Of a stretch of DNA of 39,786 nucleotides, positions 17,132 to 25,524 are shown piece by piece (within the stretch, counting starts at the first letter, position 1; every line of letters starts with the position of its first letter). This DNA is from an uncultured Gammaproteobacteria bacterium (lineage in GTDB: Bacteria > Pseudomonadota > Gammaproteobacteria > GCA-002705445 > GCA-002716945), in the NCBI GenBank assembly GCA_913048065.1, contig CAJWVG010000006.1:1-39786 (forward strand), written 5' to 3'. Both the position numbers and the translations under genes were made by a program. Below the pieces are notes generated by a model, which worked only from the letters and a program-made list of their open reading frames with translations, did no database searches and was not told the DNA's origin.

Positions 17132-18013
17132 TCAAAGTTTAGAGATGTACCGATCGCCTCTATCACATAGCACAGTTACTATGACTGCATTTTTTGTATC
17201 CATAGCTACTTTTCTGGCTATAAAAATATTTGCTGCTGCCGAGACACCGCAAAATATACCATTTTCTTTCGCTAAATTATTTGAAGTTTTTTCTGCATCT
17301 TCTTGTTTTATATCAATAATTTCATCTATGATTGCTTGCTTTCTTATTAGAGGCTCATATCCTTTTTTCCACCTTCTTATACCGGGAATCCGAGAGCCGT
17401 CTGTAGGTTGAACGCCAATTATTCTAATATTTTTATTTTTAGATTTTAGGTATCGTGATACTCCAGTTATAGTGCCTGTGGTCCCCATAGCAGAGATGAA
17501 ATGTGTTATTTTTCCTGAACTCTGCTCCCAAATCTCAGGACCTGTTCCCTCGTAATGGGCAAGATAATTTGAAGCATTAGAGAATTGATCTAAAACCATA
17601 CCTTCTCCATTTGACTGCATTTTCATAGCTAAGTCGCGAGCCCCTTCCATGTCCTCTTCTTTGGAAACCAGTATTATTTTAGCTCCATATGCCTCCATTG
17701 TTTTTATACGCTCTATGGAAACAGTCTCTGGCATAATAATGATAATTTTATAACCCTTTATGGAGGCGACCATGGATAGTGCTATTCCTGTATTTCCACT
17801 TGTGGCTTCTATGAGAGTTCCTCCTTTTTTTAGAACTCCTGAATTCTCAGCATCCTCAATCATCTTTAGAGCAGGTCTATCCTTCACTGATCCTCCGGGG
17901 TTGTTGCCCTCTAACTTAGCTAAAATGATACTACTTGAGGCTTCTGATGGAATCTGAATCATGGCTGTGTTTCCGATACTATCCTGAATACTTTTAAAAT
18001 ACACTTTATCCAC
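17132..18013 (-). CDS. cysM: Cysteine synthase B (O-acetylserine sulfhydrylase)
   Basis: A 293-residue PLP enzyme of fold type II that makes cysteine from O-acetylserine and sulfide or thiosulfate. The PLP lysine is K44 in NNPGGSVKDRPALKM. The substrate loop is EATSGNTGIALS, and the phosphate-binding loop is AMGTTGTITGVSRYLK. Features favouring CysM over CysK are RRWKKGYEPLI and the short length. It overlaps acpS by 8 nt and is the last gene of the long sdh-pdxJ-acpS run. The gap to the mltD stop on the other strand is 1 nt. A cysM neighbour of the pdxJ region is also found in pseudomonads. Confidence 0.93.
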   Translation of the reverse strand: MDKVYFKSIQDSIGNTAMIQIPSEASSSIILAKLEGNNPGGSVKDRPALKMIEDAENSGVLKKGGTLIEATSGNTGIALSMVASIKGYKIIIIMPETVSIERIKTMEAYGAKIILVSKEEDMEGARDLAMKMQSNGEGMVLDQFSNASNYLAHYEGTGPEIWEQSSGKITHFISAMGTTGTITGVSRYLKSKNKNIRIIGVQPTDGSRIPGIRRWKKGYEPLIRKQAIIDEIIDIKQEDAEKTSNNLAKENGIFCGVSAAANIFIARKVAMDTKNAVIVTVLCDRGDRYISKL

Positions 18014-18383
18014 CTATTACTATTGCTGTTGAGTAATTTGTAGTATCAGATATAGATAAGAATAATGATGTAATTGATTTATTAGAAATAATGCTTTCAA
18101 GACTAGCATCGATTACAAACTCTGGTTTACCCATAGAATCATGAGTGATCGTTATATTTGAAGGAAATACTCCATGTCTATAAAGACCAGTTCCCAAAAC
18201 TTTAGATAGAGCTTCTTTTGAGGCAAAATGTTTTGATAAGTAATTAACCGGTTCTTTAGATACCAGAAATTCTCTTAATTCATCTACAGACAAAATCTTT
18301 TTCGCAAATGATAAGCCATACTTTTTATAAAGAATCTTAATTCTTTTATTTTCTATCAGATCTATACCAATGCCTTTAATCAC
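18006..18383 (-). CDS. acpS: Holo-[acyl-carrier-protein] synthase
   Basis: AcpS transfers 4'-phosphopantetheine from CoA to a serine of acyl carrier protein, turning on fatty-acid synthesis. The 125-residue product has the magnesium-binding GIGIDLIENKRI at the N terminus and FASKEALSKVLGTGL in the middle, both family signatures. A third conserved region is ITHDSMGKPEFVI. It overlaps pdxJ by 8 nt upstream and cysM by 8 nt downstream. The pdxJ-acpS pair is conserved in E. coli. Confidence 0.94.
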   Translation of the reverse strand: MIKGIGIDLIENKRIKILYKKYGLSFAKKILSVDELREFLVSKEPVNYLSKHFASKEALSKVLGTGLYRHGVFPSNITITHDSMGKPEFVIDASLESIISNKSITSLFLSISDTTNYSTAIVIGG

Positions 18384-19119
18384 AGTTGTTTATTATACTG
18401 ATGATTTTTTTAATTGCATCTTTTAAACCTGTAAATACAGCTTGAGAAATGATGGAATGACCTATATTCAACTCATTAAGAGATTGGATTTTACAGAGTT
18501 GATTAAGATTTTCATAATTTAATCCATGACCAGCATTTACAAGCAAACCTAGCTTATCAGCAAATTCCGCTGATGACGTAATATTGTCAATCATTTCAAA
18601 CTCATTAATTGTATTAAACTCATTTGCATAATGTCCAGTATGTAACTCAACAATATCTGCGCCTAGATCTTTTGAGACTTGAACTGATTCAATATTTGGG
18701 TCAATAAATAGTGAGACTTTAATTCCTTCATTAGATAGTTTTTTAATGTTGTCACTAAAATTTTTAAATTTCAATGTATTTGTAGATGGGAGAATTAATC
18801 CTCCTTCGGTTGTTTTTTCATCTCTTTTTTCTGGAACTATGCAGCAATAATCTGGTTTAAGTTTTAGCGCGAAATCAATCATCTCCGTTGTATTTGCCAT
18901 TTCAAAATTTAAAACTTTTGCACACTCTCTAATTTCAATCGCATCTTTATCCTGAATATGTCTTCTATCTTCCCGCAGATGTATTGTGATAGAATCCGCA
19001 CCGGCCTCTTCAGTTATTTTAACTGCATCAGCCAAGTTAGGATACATTGTATCTCTTGATTTTTTTATAAATGCTATGTGGTCAAGATTGACACCTAGCT
19101 TTATCTTTCTATTTCTCAT
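18376..19119 (-). CDS. pdxJ: Pyridoxine 5'-phosphate synthase
   Basis: PdxJ condenses 1-deoxyxylulose 5-phosphate with 3-amino-1-hydroxyacetone phosphate to give pyridoxine 5'-phosphate, the last ring-forming step of the DXP-dependent vitamin B6 route. The 247-residue TIM barrel shows LGVNLDHIA, HLREDRRHIQDKD (catalytic and phosphate contacts), ELHTGHYANEF and NAGHGLNYENL, all in expected order. It starts 12 nt after sdhE. The B6 product is the cofactor of CysM encoded two genes downstream. Confidence 0.96.
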   Translation of the reverse strand: MRNRKIKLGVNLDHIAFIKKSRDTMYPNLADAVKITEEAGADSITIHLREDRRHIQDKDAIEIRECAKVLNFEMANTTEMIDFALKLKPDYCCIVPEKRDEKTTEGGLILPSTNTLKFKNFSDNIKKLSNEGIKVSLFIDPNIESVQVSKDLGADIVELHTGHYANEFNTINEFEMIDNITSSAEFADKLGLLVNAGHGLNYENLNQLCKIQSLNELNIGHSIISQAVFTGLKDAIKKIISIINNCD

Positions 19120-19131
19120 TATATAATGATA

Positions 19132-19362
19132 CTAATTAAATGATTTTAAGGCTTGCACTATCTTCAAAAATTTTGCATCTATAGGTTTGTCGTTTATAAG
19201 GACATCCAGGATTTCAAAAGTATCCTGTTCTATAAACTCAACATAATTTTTTTGTTCTATTTCAGAAAGTTTTGGATAAACTTCTTGTGTATAACGCGAC
19301 AATAAAATATCAATTTCTCTGATTCCTTTTCTGCATTTCCAGATTACTTCAGATAAGCGCAT
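19132..19362 (-). CDS. sdhE: Succinate dehydrogenase assembly factor SdhE (YgfY)
   Basis: A 76-residue SdhE/SDHAF2 family protein. These proteins help attach FAD covalently to SdhA. The helical core WKCRKGIREIDILLSRYTQE is recognisable. The functional RGxxE motif of the family appears as KGIRE, with Lys for Arg. The downstream phrase FEILDVLINDKP also fits. It follows sdhB by 2 nt in the sdh operon. In E. coli the gene is located apart from sdh and beside ygfZ. Here ygfZ is divergent at the other end of the same operon. Confidence 0.9.
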   Translation of the reverse strand: MRLSEVIWKCRKGIREIDILLSRYTQEVYPKLSEIEQKNYVEFIEQDTFEILDVLINDKPIDAKFLKIVQALKSFN

Positions 19363-19364
19363 TA

Positions 19365-20132
19365 TTAATCAGATGCCAACATTTGCTTTATATGAGAGAT
19401 AGCTTTAGCAGGGTTAAGATTTTTGGGACAAGTTTTTGTACAATTCATAATTGTGTGACATCTAAAAAGTTTAAACTTATCAGCTAGAGCAGAAAGTCTT
19501 TCTTTTTTTGCATTGTCACGACTGTCAATAATCCATCTGTAAGCATGAAGTAGAGTTGCTGGACCTAAATACTTATCAGAATTCCACCAATAACTTGGGC
19601 AACTTGTGGAACAACATGCGCACAATACACACTCTATGAGCCCATCAAGCTTTTCTCTATCTTCCTGTGACTGATAATGCTCTCTCTCAGGTTTAGTATC
19701 ATTAATTAACCAAGGCTTGATTGATTCATATTGTTTATAAAAATCCTTCATATCTGGCACCAAATCTTTAACCACAGGCATATGCGGTAGCGGGTATATT
19801 TTAAGATGTGTTTCTTCGGCGATATTTAAAATACACGCTAGAGTATTAGTTCCATTTATATTCATCGAACAAGACCCACAAATCCCCTCTCTACATGATC
19901 TTCTAAAAGTTAGAGTCGGATCAATATTGTTTTTAATATAAAGAAGCACATCTAAACCCATTGGTCCAAAGTCATTTTTGTCTAATATGTAAGTGTCCAA
20001 ATATGGATTAGAGTTCAAATCTGGATTGTATCTATATACATCTACCCGTAATTTATTTTTAGGCTCAACAGCAGGCTTAAAAGTTTTTCCTTCAGTAACT
20101 CTAGAATTAATTGGTAATGTAAATTTTGCCAT
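19365..20132 (-). CDS. sdhB: Succinate dehydrogenase iron-sulfur subunit
   Basis: The 255-residue electron-transfer subunit of complex II. Its N-terminal ferredoxin domain has the [2Fe-2S] ligands in [22 protein letters not shown]. The C-terminal domain holds the [4Fe-4S] and [3Fe-4S] ligands in [16 protein letters not shown] and [17 protein letters not shown]. It passes electrons from the SdhA flavin to ubiquinone. The gene lies 1 nt after sdhA and 2 nt before sdhE. Confidence 0.97.
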   Translation of the reverse strand: MAKFTLPINSRVTEGKTFKPAVEPKNKLRVDVYRYNPDLNSNPYLDTYILDKNDFGPMGLDVLLYIKNNIDPTLTFRRSCREGICGSCSMNINGTNTLACILNIAEETHLKIYPLPHMPVVKDLVPDMKDFYKQYESIKPWLINDTKPEREHYQSQEDREKLDGLIECVLCACCSTSCPSYWWNSDKYLGPATLLHAYRWIIDSRDNAKKERLSALADKFKLFRCHTIMNCTKTCPKNLNPAKAISHIKQMLASD

Positions 20133-20133
20133 T

Positions 20134-21909
20134 TTAATATGTCCTTGCTTTTAGCTTAACTGTTTCTACTTCATCAGTTAATGTTTCTAATTGTACAGGC
20201 TTGTAATCAAAATCATACCCCCCTTCATTATCAATTCGAACTAATGTATGTTTTAACCAATCATTATCATTTCTATCTGGATGATCATCTCTTGCATGGC
20301 TGCCTCGACTTTCCTTTCTTTCATGCGCTGAGTGGAGTGTTGCTAATGATTGATAAAGAAGATTATTTAATTCAAGTGTTTCAACAAGATCAGAATTCCA
20401 AATCAATGATTTATCGCTAACAGAAACATTTTTAAAATCTTTAAATAATCCCGTCATTATCTCTATTCCTTTCTTTAAAGTCTCTTCATCCCTATATACA
20501 GGAGCATATCTTTGCATTGTTTTTTGCATTGTATCTCGGAGTTCTGCGGTTCTTATGTCTCCAGAAGAATTTCTAGTTGACTCAAAATTATCAATAAGTT
20601 GATCAACTGTAGACGACTTAATCTTTATATGGTTTTTTGTTTTTTTATCTAGTATTGAACAGGCTCTTTCTGCTGCAGATTTTCCAAATACTATTAGGTC
20701 CAATAGAGAATTTGATCCTAATCTATTTGCACCATGAACAGAAACACAAGCCCCTTCTCCCAATGCCATTAATCCTTCTACAATTGTGCCATCACCATTA
20801 GCTATAACTTCTGTATTGTGATTAGTGGGGGTCCCTCCCATGTTATAGTGAACAGTAGGGATAACTGGAATAGGCTCCTTTGTTGCATCTACGCCTGCAA
20901 ATATTTTAGCTGTCTCAGTTATGCCAGGTAGTTTTTCATGAATTAAACTGGATTCCAGATGTTCTAAGTGCAATAAGGCATGATCTTTGTCTTTGCCAAC
21001 TCCTCTTCCCGCATTAACTTCCATTTGTATAGCTCTACTTACCACGTCCCTGGAAGCTAAATCTTTTGCATTAGGAGCGTATTTCGGCATAAATCTTTCA
21101 CCTTCAGAGTTAGTTAAGTAACCACCCTCGCCTCTTGCTCCTTCTGTTATTAAACAACCAGCACCATATATTCCTGTAGGATGAAATTGGATAAACTCCA
21201 TATCCATGAGAGGTAAATTCGCTCTTAAAATCATGCCATTTCCATCACCAGTACACGAGTGGGCTGAAGTGGATGACTGATAAGTCCTTCCATGTCCGCC
21301 AGTTGCTAGTATGATAATATGCGATTGAAACAAGTGTATTGAACCATCATCTAAACACCACGCTAAAACACCTACGCATTTATTTTCCTCGAACACTAAA
21401 TCTATGACAAAGTATTCAATAAAAAAATCTACATCATTCTTAAGTGCTTGCGTATAGAGTGTATGTAAAATTGCATGACCAGTTCTATCAGCAGCGGCAC
21501 AAGTTCTCTGTGCAATTCCTTTCCCGTATTCTGTTGTCATTCCACCAAATGGTCTCTGATAGATTTTTCCTTCCTCAGTGCGGGAAAAAGGAACCCCAAA
21601 GTGCTCTAACTCAATTATTGATTCCACTGCATTTTTGCACATATATTCTATTGAATCTTGATCGCCTAGCCAATCTGAACCTTTAACTGTGTCATACATG
21701 TGCCAGCGCCAATCATCCTCTCCCATATTACCCAACGCACCACTAATACCGCCTTGAGCGGCAACTGTATGACTTCTAGTTGGAAAAACTTTTGAAATAC
21801 AAGCAACGCTATGTTCAGACTGAGAAATACCCATGGTTGCACGCAAACCAGAGCCACCTGCTCCTATGACTATTACATCATGTTCATGTTTTATAATTTT
21901 ACTGCTCAT
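20134..21909 (-). CDS. sdhA: Succinate dehydrogenase flavoprotein subunit
   Basis: The 591-residue catalytic subunit oxidises succinate to fumarate in the TCA cycle. It has the FAD-binding GAGGSGLRA loop and the covalent-flavin His in [18 protein letters not shown]. The second dinucleotide motif is [13 protein letters not shown], the active-site segment is [13 protein letters not shown], and the C-terminal domain includes [20 protein letters not shown]. Length and motif wording match the family shared by alphaproteobacteria, mitochondria and many gammaproteobacteria. It is 1 nt from sdhD and 1 nt from sdhB. Confidence 0.98.
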   Translation of the reverse strand: MSSKIIKHEHDVIVIGAGGSGLRATMGISQSEHSVACISKVFPTRSHTVAAQGGISGALGNMGEDDWRWHMYDTVKGSDWLGDQDSIEYMCKNAVESIIELEHFGVPFSRTEEGKIYQRPFGGMTTEYGKGIAQRTCAAADRTGHAILHTLYTQALKNDVDFFIEYFVIDLVFEENKCVGVLAWCLDDGSIHLFQSHIIILATGGHGRTYQSSTSAHSCTGDGNGMILRANLPLMDMEFIQFHPTGIYGAGCLITEGARGEGGYLTNSEGERFMPKYAPNAKDLASRDVVSRAIQMEVNAGRGVGKDKDHALLHLEHLESSLIHEKLPGITETAKIFAGVDATKEPIPVIPTVHYNMGGTPTNHNTEVIANGDGTIVEGLMALGEGACVSVHGANRLGSNSLLDLIVFGKSAAERACSILDKKTKNHIKIKSSTVDQLIDNFESTRNSSGDIRTAELRDTMQKTMQRYAPVYRDEETLKKGIEIMTGLFKDFKNVSVSDKSLIWNSDLVETLELNNLLYQSLATLHSAHERKESRGSHARDDHPDRNDNDWLKHTLVRIDNEGGYDFDYKPVQLETLTDEVETVKLKARTY

Positions 21910-21910
21910 A

Positions 21911-22237
21911 TTAAATCCCTTTAATTAAAGTTAGTGAAATAAGTGTTGTTAACAATAATATAACATGAATAACCTTGGAGAGATTAATAAATAATCTTTG
22001 CAAAAAGTTGTCATGAATATAATCCTCCATGATCGTCTCTATACCAAGCGAACTATGGGTAAATAAAACAATTGCAACAAATATAATAAATAAGATACCA
22101 AAGTTTGAAGTTATATCATTAATAACTTCTAGATAAGACAGGCTACCTATGTTTAAAAAATAAAACGTAATATATATGACAGCAGGGACTAGCAAAATTG
22201 CACTGATTCTTTGTATTTTCCAATGATATATTGCCAT
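21911..22237 (-). CDS. sdhD: Succinate dehydrogenase membrane anchor SdhD
   Basis: The 108-residue second membrane anchor of complex II contributes to haem b and ubiquinone binding. Three hydrophobic segments are visible (about residues 12-32, 46-65 and 86-106). The characteristic phrase [17 protein letters not shown] carries the haem-ligand His region and the conserved Asp-Tyr near the quinone pocket. It is placed between sdhC (10 nt) and sdhA (1 nt) as expected. Confidence 0.92.
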   Translation of the reverse strand: MAIYHWKIQRISAILLVPAVIYITFYFLNIGSLSYLEVINDITSNFGILFIIFVAIVLFTHSSLGIETIMEDYIHDNFLQRLFINLSKVIHVILLLTTLISLTLIKGI

Positions 22238-22247
22238 ATGCTTACCT

Positions 22248-22634
22248 TTAATTTAAATAAAAAACTGAAATTATTGTTATAACGACAGATATCAAAATTA
22301 CTAAATATCCAGAGATATAGCTATTTCTTAGGCTCAACCCTAAGCCTAAGTCCCAAAATAAATGCCTAATGCCATTTGATAGGTGATAAACTACAACAAA
22401 AATTGTACCTGCTAGAATAACCTTAATAAAAAAATTATCCATTATTCTTAATAATAAATTGTAGTAATCAGCTCCAAGCGAAAGAAATAGTAAAAAAATG
22501 GGTATTAGTATAGAAAAAATTGACAAAATAACACCTGTTATTCTATGGGAAATAGATAATACAGAAGTTAGCTGCGGCTTGTAAATTTGCAAGTGTGGTG
22601 ACAAAGGTCTTTTGGTGTTCATGGCTCTATCCAT
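22248..22634 (-). CDS. sdhC: Succinate dehydrogenase cytochrome b556 subunit
   Basis: The 128-residue first membrane anchor of complex II. RPLSPHLQIYKPQLTSVLS followed by ISHRITG is the quinone-site N terminus of the alphaproteobacterial and mitochondrial-like SdhC type. HLSNGIRHLFWDLGLGL carries the haem b ligand His. Three membrane segments are visible. The ATG at 22634 is 1 nt after the SdhAF4 stop (TGA-G-ATG), suggesting re-initiation. A second ATG at 22622 starts MNTKRPLSPH and fits family alignments slightly better. Confidence 0.93.
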   Translation of the reverse strand: MDRAMNTKRPLSPHLQIYKPQLTSVLSISHRITGVILSIFSILIPIFLLFLSLGADYYNLLLRIMDNFFIKVILAGTIFVVVYHLSNGIRHLFWDLGLGLSLRNSYISGYLVILISVVITIISVFYLN

Positions 22635-22635
22635 C

Positions 22636-22782
22636 TCAAAAATCTATACAACGACCATTCTTTTCCCAATCACCATACCTTGTTGGGTCTGGGCCCTTTC
22701 TACCACCAATTTCCTTAATTTTTTTAGTAGTATTTTTCTTTGGTTTTATTTTATTTGTTTTATGACTATGATCTTGATTCAT
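22636..22782 (-). CDS. Succinate dehydrogenase assembly factor 4 homologue (DUF1674)
   Basis: A 48-residue gene at the head of the sdh operon, easily missed because of its length. The N-terminal half is charged and low in complexity (NQDHSHKTNKIKPKKNTTKK). The C-terminal half carries the DUF1674/SDHAF4 signature GRKGPDPTRYGDWEKNGR, then CIDF at the very end. In eukaryotes SDHAF4 binds the flavinylated catalytic subunit before SdhB joins and protects it. The bacterial role is inferred from homology. GGAG lies 8 nt before the ATG at 22782. The stop lies 1 nt before the sdhC start. With sdhE at the other end, the operon encodes two assembly factors of the flavoprotein. Confidence 0.88.
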   Translation of the reverse strand: MNQDHSHKTNKIKPKKNTTKKIKEIGGRKGPDPTRYGDWEKNGRCIDF

Positions 22783-22873
22783 GTGTTCTCTCCAACACGT
22801 ATTATATGCAAATATAAATTAAATAAATAGTACTTTATTAGTATATACTTATTTTGATTAATGGATGATTAAA

Positions 22874-22879
22874 TATAAT
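22874..22879 (+). promoter_or_regulatory. Possible -10 element of ygfZ
   Basis: A perfect TATAAT stands 58 nt before the ygfZ start in the 155-nt gap between ygfZ and the sdh operon. No good -35 lies at 17 bp, so this is a weak prediction in AT-rich DNA. The rest of the gap shows no coding frame and would also hold the sdh promoter on the other strand. Confidence 0.3.
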
Positions 22880-22937
22880 AAGTAGAGATAATATTTGTAG
22901 ATGCTATAAATAATTAATAGATAAATCAGTAATTTAT

Positions 22938-23834
22938 ATGAATATTAAAGAATTAAACGGCTATTCGAGAGATAATGAAATTGTTTGCATAAAAGTAGCT
23001 GGAACAGATGCTGAAAAATTTCTGCAAGGTCAATTTAGTAATGATATAAGTTCTATTAAAGAAGATTCTTATCAATTTTCATCTTATTCAACTAACCAAG
23101 GTAAGGTAATTTCACTATTAAGAATAATAAAGGATCAAGATTCCTTTTTACTACTACTGACCACGGACATAAGTGAATACTTTATGTCAAAGTTGTCAAT
23201 GTATGTATTAATGTCAAAAGTAGAAATAGAAATTATGAGCAACTATAAAGTTTATGGGTTAAGTGGAACTGCATCCGCGGAAATAATAAAGAATAATAAT
23301 TATGAAAATTCAGTGTTTGAAAAAGAAGATTGTTATGTTTTAAATAACACTAGTGAAAGAGTCTCATCTGCAATAGTAATCCATAAGAGTAATGATAAAT
23401 TAGATAGTCTCCCTAGATTTTTTACATCAATGAGTTTTTCAAGCCTAGAATTTAATACGAACAAATTAGCAGATATGATGCGTGGTTTTTTAAGAATCGA
23501 TATGACAACAAAAGAAAAATATATCCCTCAGGTTTTAAATATGGAAATCTTAAATGGTATCAGTTATAAAAAGGGATGTTATACTGGACAGGAAATTGTC
23601 GCTAGAACTCACTATCTCGGAAAAATCAAAAAAAGAATATTTAGTATAGAAACAGAATCAGAATCTATGAAATATGGTGATGTAATTCACAATATAGATA
23701 GTGAGTCAATTGGCGAAGTTATTAGTAATACGCAAGATGTCCAATCATTAAATATTTCACTTGCAATATTAAGACTTGATTCTTTAGATAAGGAGTTATA
23801 TGTAAATAATGAAAAAATAAAAAAGATTAATTAG
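22938..23834 (+). CDS. ygfZ: Folate-binding Fe-S/tRNA-modification protein YgfZ
   Basis: YgfZ (human IBA57 family) is a tetrahydrofolate-binding protein that assists some [4Fe-4S] enzymes and tRNA thiomodification. The 298-residue product has the conserved KGCYTGQE motif at residues 212-219 with its functional Cys, and a GcvT-like N-terminal domain with FLQGQFSNDISSI. Its placement opposite the sdh operon, whose last SDH gene is sdhE (ygfY), recalls the E. coli ygfY-ygfZ neighbourhood and fits a role around complex II and its clusters. Its stop codon TAG overlaps the mdh stop on the other strand. Confidence 0.92.
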   Translation: MNIKELNGYSRDNEIVCIKVAGTDAEKFLQGQFSNDISSIKEDSYQFSSYSTNQGKVISLLRIIKDQDSFLLLLTTDISEYFMSKLSMYVLMSKVEIEIMSNYKVYGLSGTASAEIIKNNNYENSVFEKEDCYVLNNTSERVSSAIVIHKSNDKLDSLPRFFTSMSFSSLEFNTNKLADMMRGFLRIDMTTKEKYIPQVLNMEILNGISYKKGCYTGQEIVARTHYLGKIKKRIFSIETESESMKYGDVIHNIDSESIGEVISNTQDVQSLNISLAILRLDSLDKELYVNNEKIKKIN

Positions 23835-24808
23835 TCTTTTAAAATACTTCTAATAATATTTCTTTCCGTTAATAATTCAGCTTCTGATTCTTTTATATAT
23901 TTAAATGAATCATCAGTTAATTTTAAATCATTATTAATGGATATGATAGAATTTTCAATAATTAATGGGTATGAAAAAAATATTTCGTTGCTGATATCAT
24001 AATCATTACTTCTCATTACTCCCATTGACTCCCAATCATTAGAACTATTTACTAAGGCATTTAAATGATCATAAATTGCAGATGCAGCAGATGCTGCGCT
24101 AGACTTACCTCTATGTTCAATTATTTCTGCACCTCTTTTTTGAACTCTAGGAATGAAAGTCTCAATAATCCAAGTCATATCAATTTTTTTGACTAGCGAA
24201 TCATCTCCAGATATTAATGTATTCGTAAGATCTGGATATTGTGTAGCTGAGTGGTTTCCCCATACAATTAATCTTGAAATAGAATCAACTGTTTGTTTTA
24301 GTTTGTTCGATAAAATACTTTTAGCTCTATTCTGATCCAGCCTCATTAGAGATGTAATATTTTCATCAGGTATATTTTTTGCAAAATGTTGAACAATTAA
24401 TGCATTTGTGTTTGCTGGGTTACCAACAACGATAATTTGACTAGTTTTTTTTGCAACTTCATTAATAATTATTGCCTGTTTTTGAAATATGCTCGCATTG
24501 TCTAGCAGTAAATCGGCTCTTTGCATTCCTTTAGACCTAGGTTTAGCTCCAACTAGTAAAATATAATCAGAATCTGCAAAGGCTTCATCAGGTTTGTCTG
24601 TTATTATTATTGAGTCTAATTTTTCAAAAGCACAATCCTCAATTTCATATTTCACACCCTTCAGAATACCAAGGGCTGGTGTTATGTCTAAAAGATTTAT
24701 TTGAATTTTTACATTATCCGAAAAAATGCTCCCTGAAAGAATTCTAAAGATAAGAGAGTAAGCTATATTACCTGCTGCGCCCGTGATTGTAATAATTTGC
24801 TTATTCAT
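23831..24808 (-). CDS. mdh: Malate dehydrogenase (NAD-dependent, type 2)
   Basis: The 325-residue enzyme interconverts malate and oxaloacetate, the TCA step two after succinate dehydrogenase. It belongs to the cytosolic/chloroplast-like type 2 group: TGAAGNIAYSLIFRILSG at the N terminus, VGAKPRSKGMQRADLL in the mobile loop with the substrate Arg residues, GNPANTNALI and LIVWGNHSATQYPDL with the catalytic His. The Rossmann loop reads GAAGNIA where the family usually has GAAGxIG, so the third glycine is Ala. It overlaps ygfZ by 4 nt tail to tail and lies 2 nt after kdsB. Confidence 0.93.
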   Translation of the reverse strand: MNKQIITITGAAGNIAYSLIFRILSGSIFSDNVKIQINLLDITPALGILKGVKYEIEDCAFEKLDSIIITDKPDEAFADSDYILLVGAKPRSKGMQRADLLLDNASIFQKQAIIINEVAKKTSQIIVVGNPANTNALIVQHFAKNIPDENITSLMRLDQNRAKSILSNKLKQTVDSISRLIVWGNHSATQYPDLTNTLISGDDSLVKKIDMTWIIETFIPRVQKRGAEIIEHRGKSSAASAASAIYDHLNALVNSSNDWESMGVMRSNDYDISNEIFFSYPLIIENSIISINNDLKLTDDSFKYIKESEAELLTERNIIRSILKD

Positions 24809-24810
24809 AA

Positions 24811-25524
24811 CTATTTCTTCCTCGCTAATTTTAAATCAATGGGAGAATTAATGCTAACTGAATTATGAATATTTATTTTAATACACTTAATAGGTATACA
24901 ATTCCACAAGAAACGCAACTGTTCAAGTTTCTCAATAGATTCTTCAGGACATTTTTTTAATTTAGGATAAATATGCAATATTGAGCATCTATAAGCATAA
25001 ATTCCAATATGGCATAATGTGTGTGGTGTTAACCCAAAAGGTATTATCGATCTTGAAAAGTATTGTGCATAATTATTTTTATCTATAATGACTTTAACTG
25101 TATTTTTATTTTGATATGATTTCTGATTAATATTACGAAATATTAAAGTTGCCAAATCATCAGTTTTGGATGTTCGTAAATAATTTATTAACTTTTTAGC
25201 GCCTGTAATTGAAAAATTGTATTCATCACCTTGTATATTGATAATAATATCTTTTTTATTAAATTTATAATCCTTTACTAATCCGGCAATTCTCTCCGTC
25301 CCACTATTATATTTCTTTTTTGAATACCATACCTCTATTTTATTGTTTTCAACAATCTCTTTAATTACAACACTATCGGTAGCAACGACTAGTGAGTCAG
25401 GTTTTAACTTTTTTGCTCTGAGACAAACATGTTCAATAAGAGTTTTTCCATTAATCATTTTAATAAGTTTTTTTGGAAATCTTGAAGAGTCAAGTCTTGC
25501 AGGTATAATGATTCTAACTTTCAT
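24811..25524 (-). CDS. kdsB: 3-deoxy-manno-octulosonate cytidylyltransferase (CMP-KDO synthetase)
   Basis: KdsB activates KDO as CMP-KDO for the LPS inner core. The 237-residue product has the nucleotide-binding start IIIPARLDSSRFPKKLIKMI, the ATDS motif (LVVATDSVVIKEI), the magnesium/CMP motif NIQGDEYNF in place of the more usual NxQGDEP, and IGIYAYRCSIL. The C terminus is about 10 residues shorter than in E. coli (248). It overlaps the lpxK end by 11 nt, so the LPS genes msbA-lpxK-kdsB form one unit. Confidence 0.92.
   Translation of the reverse strand: MKVRIIIPARLDSSRFPKKLIKMINGKTLIEHVCLRAKKLKPDSLVVATDSVVIKEIVENNKIEVWYSKKKYNSGTERIAGLVKDYKFNKKDIIINIQGDEYNFSITGAKKLINYLRTSKTDDLATLIFRNINQKSYQNKNTVKVIIDKNNYAQYFSRSIIPFGLTPHTLCHIGIYAYRCSILHIYPKLKKCPEESIEKLEQLRFLWNCIPIKCIKINIHNSVSINSPIDLKLARKK

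Noticed and set aside
22612-22830. Plus-strand 72-codon frame upstream of ygfZ
   Set aside because: It is the mirror image of the SdhAF4 gene and the sdhC start on the other strand, which carry a recognisable DUF1674 signature.
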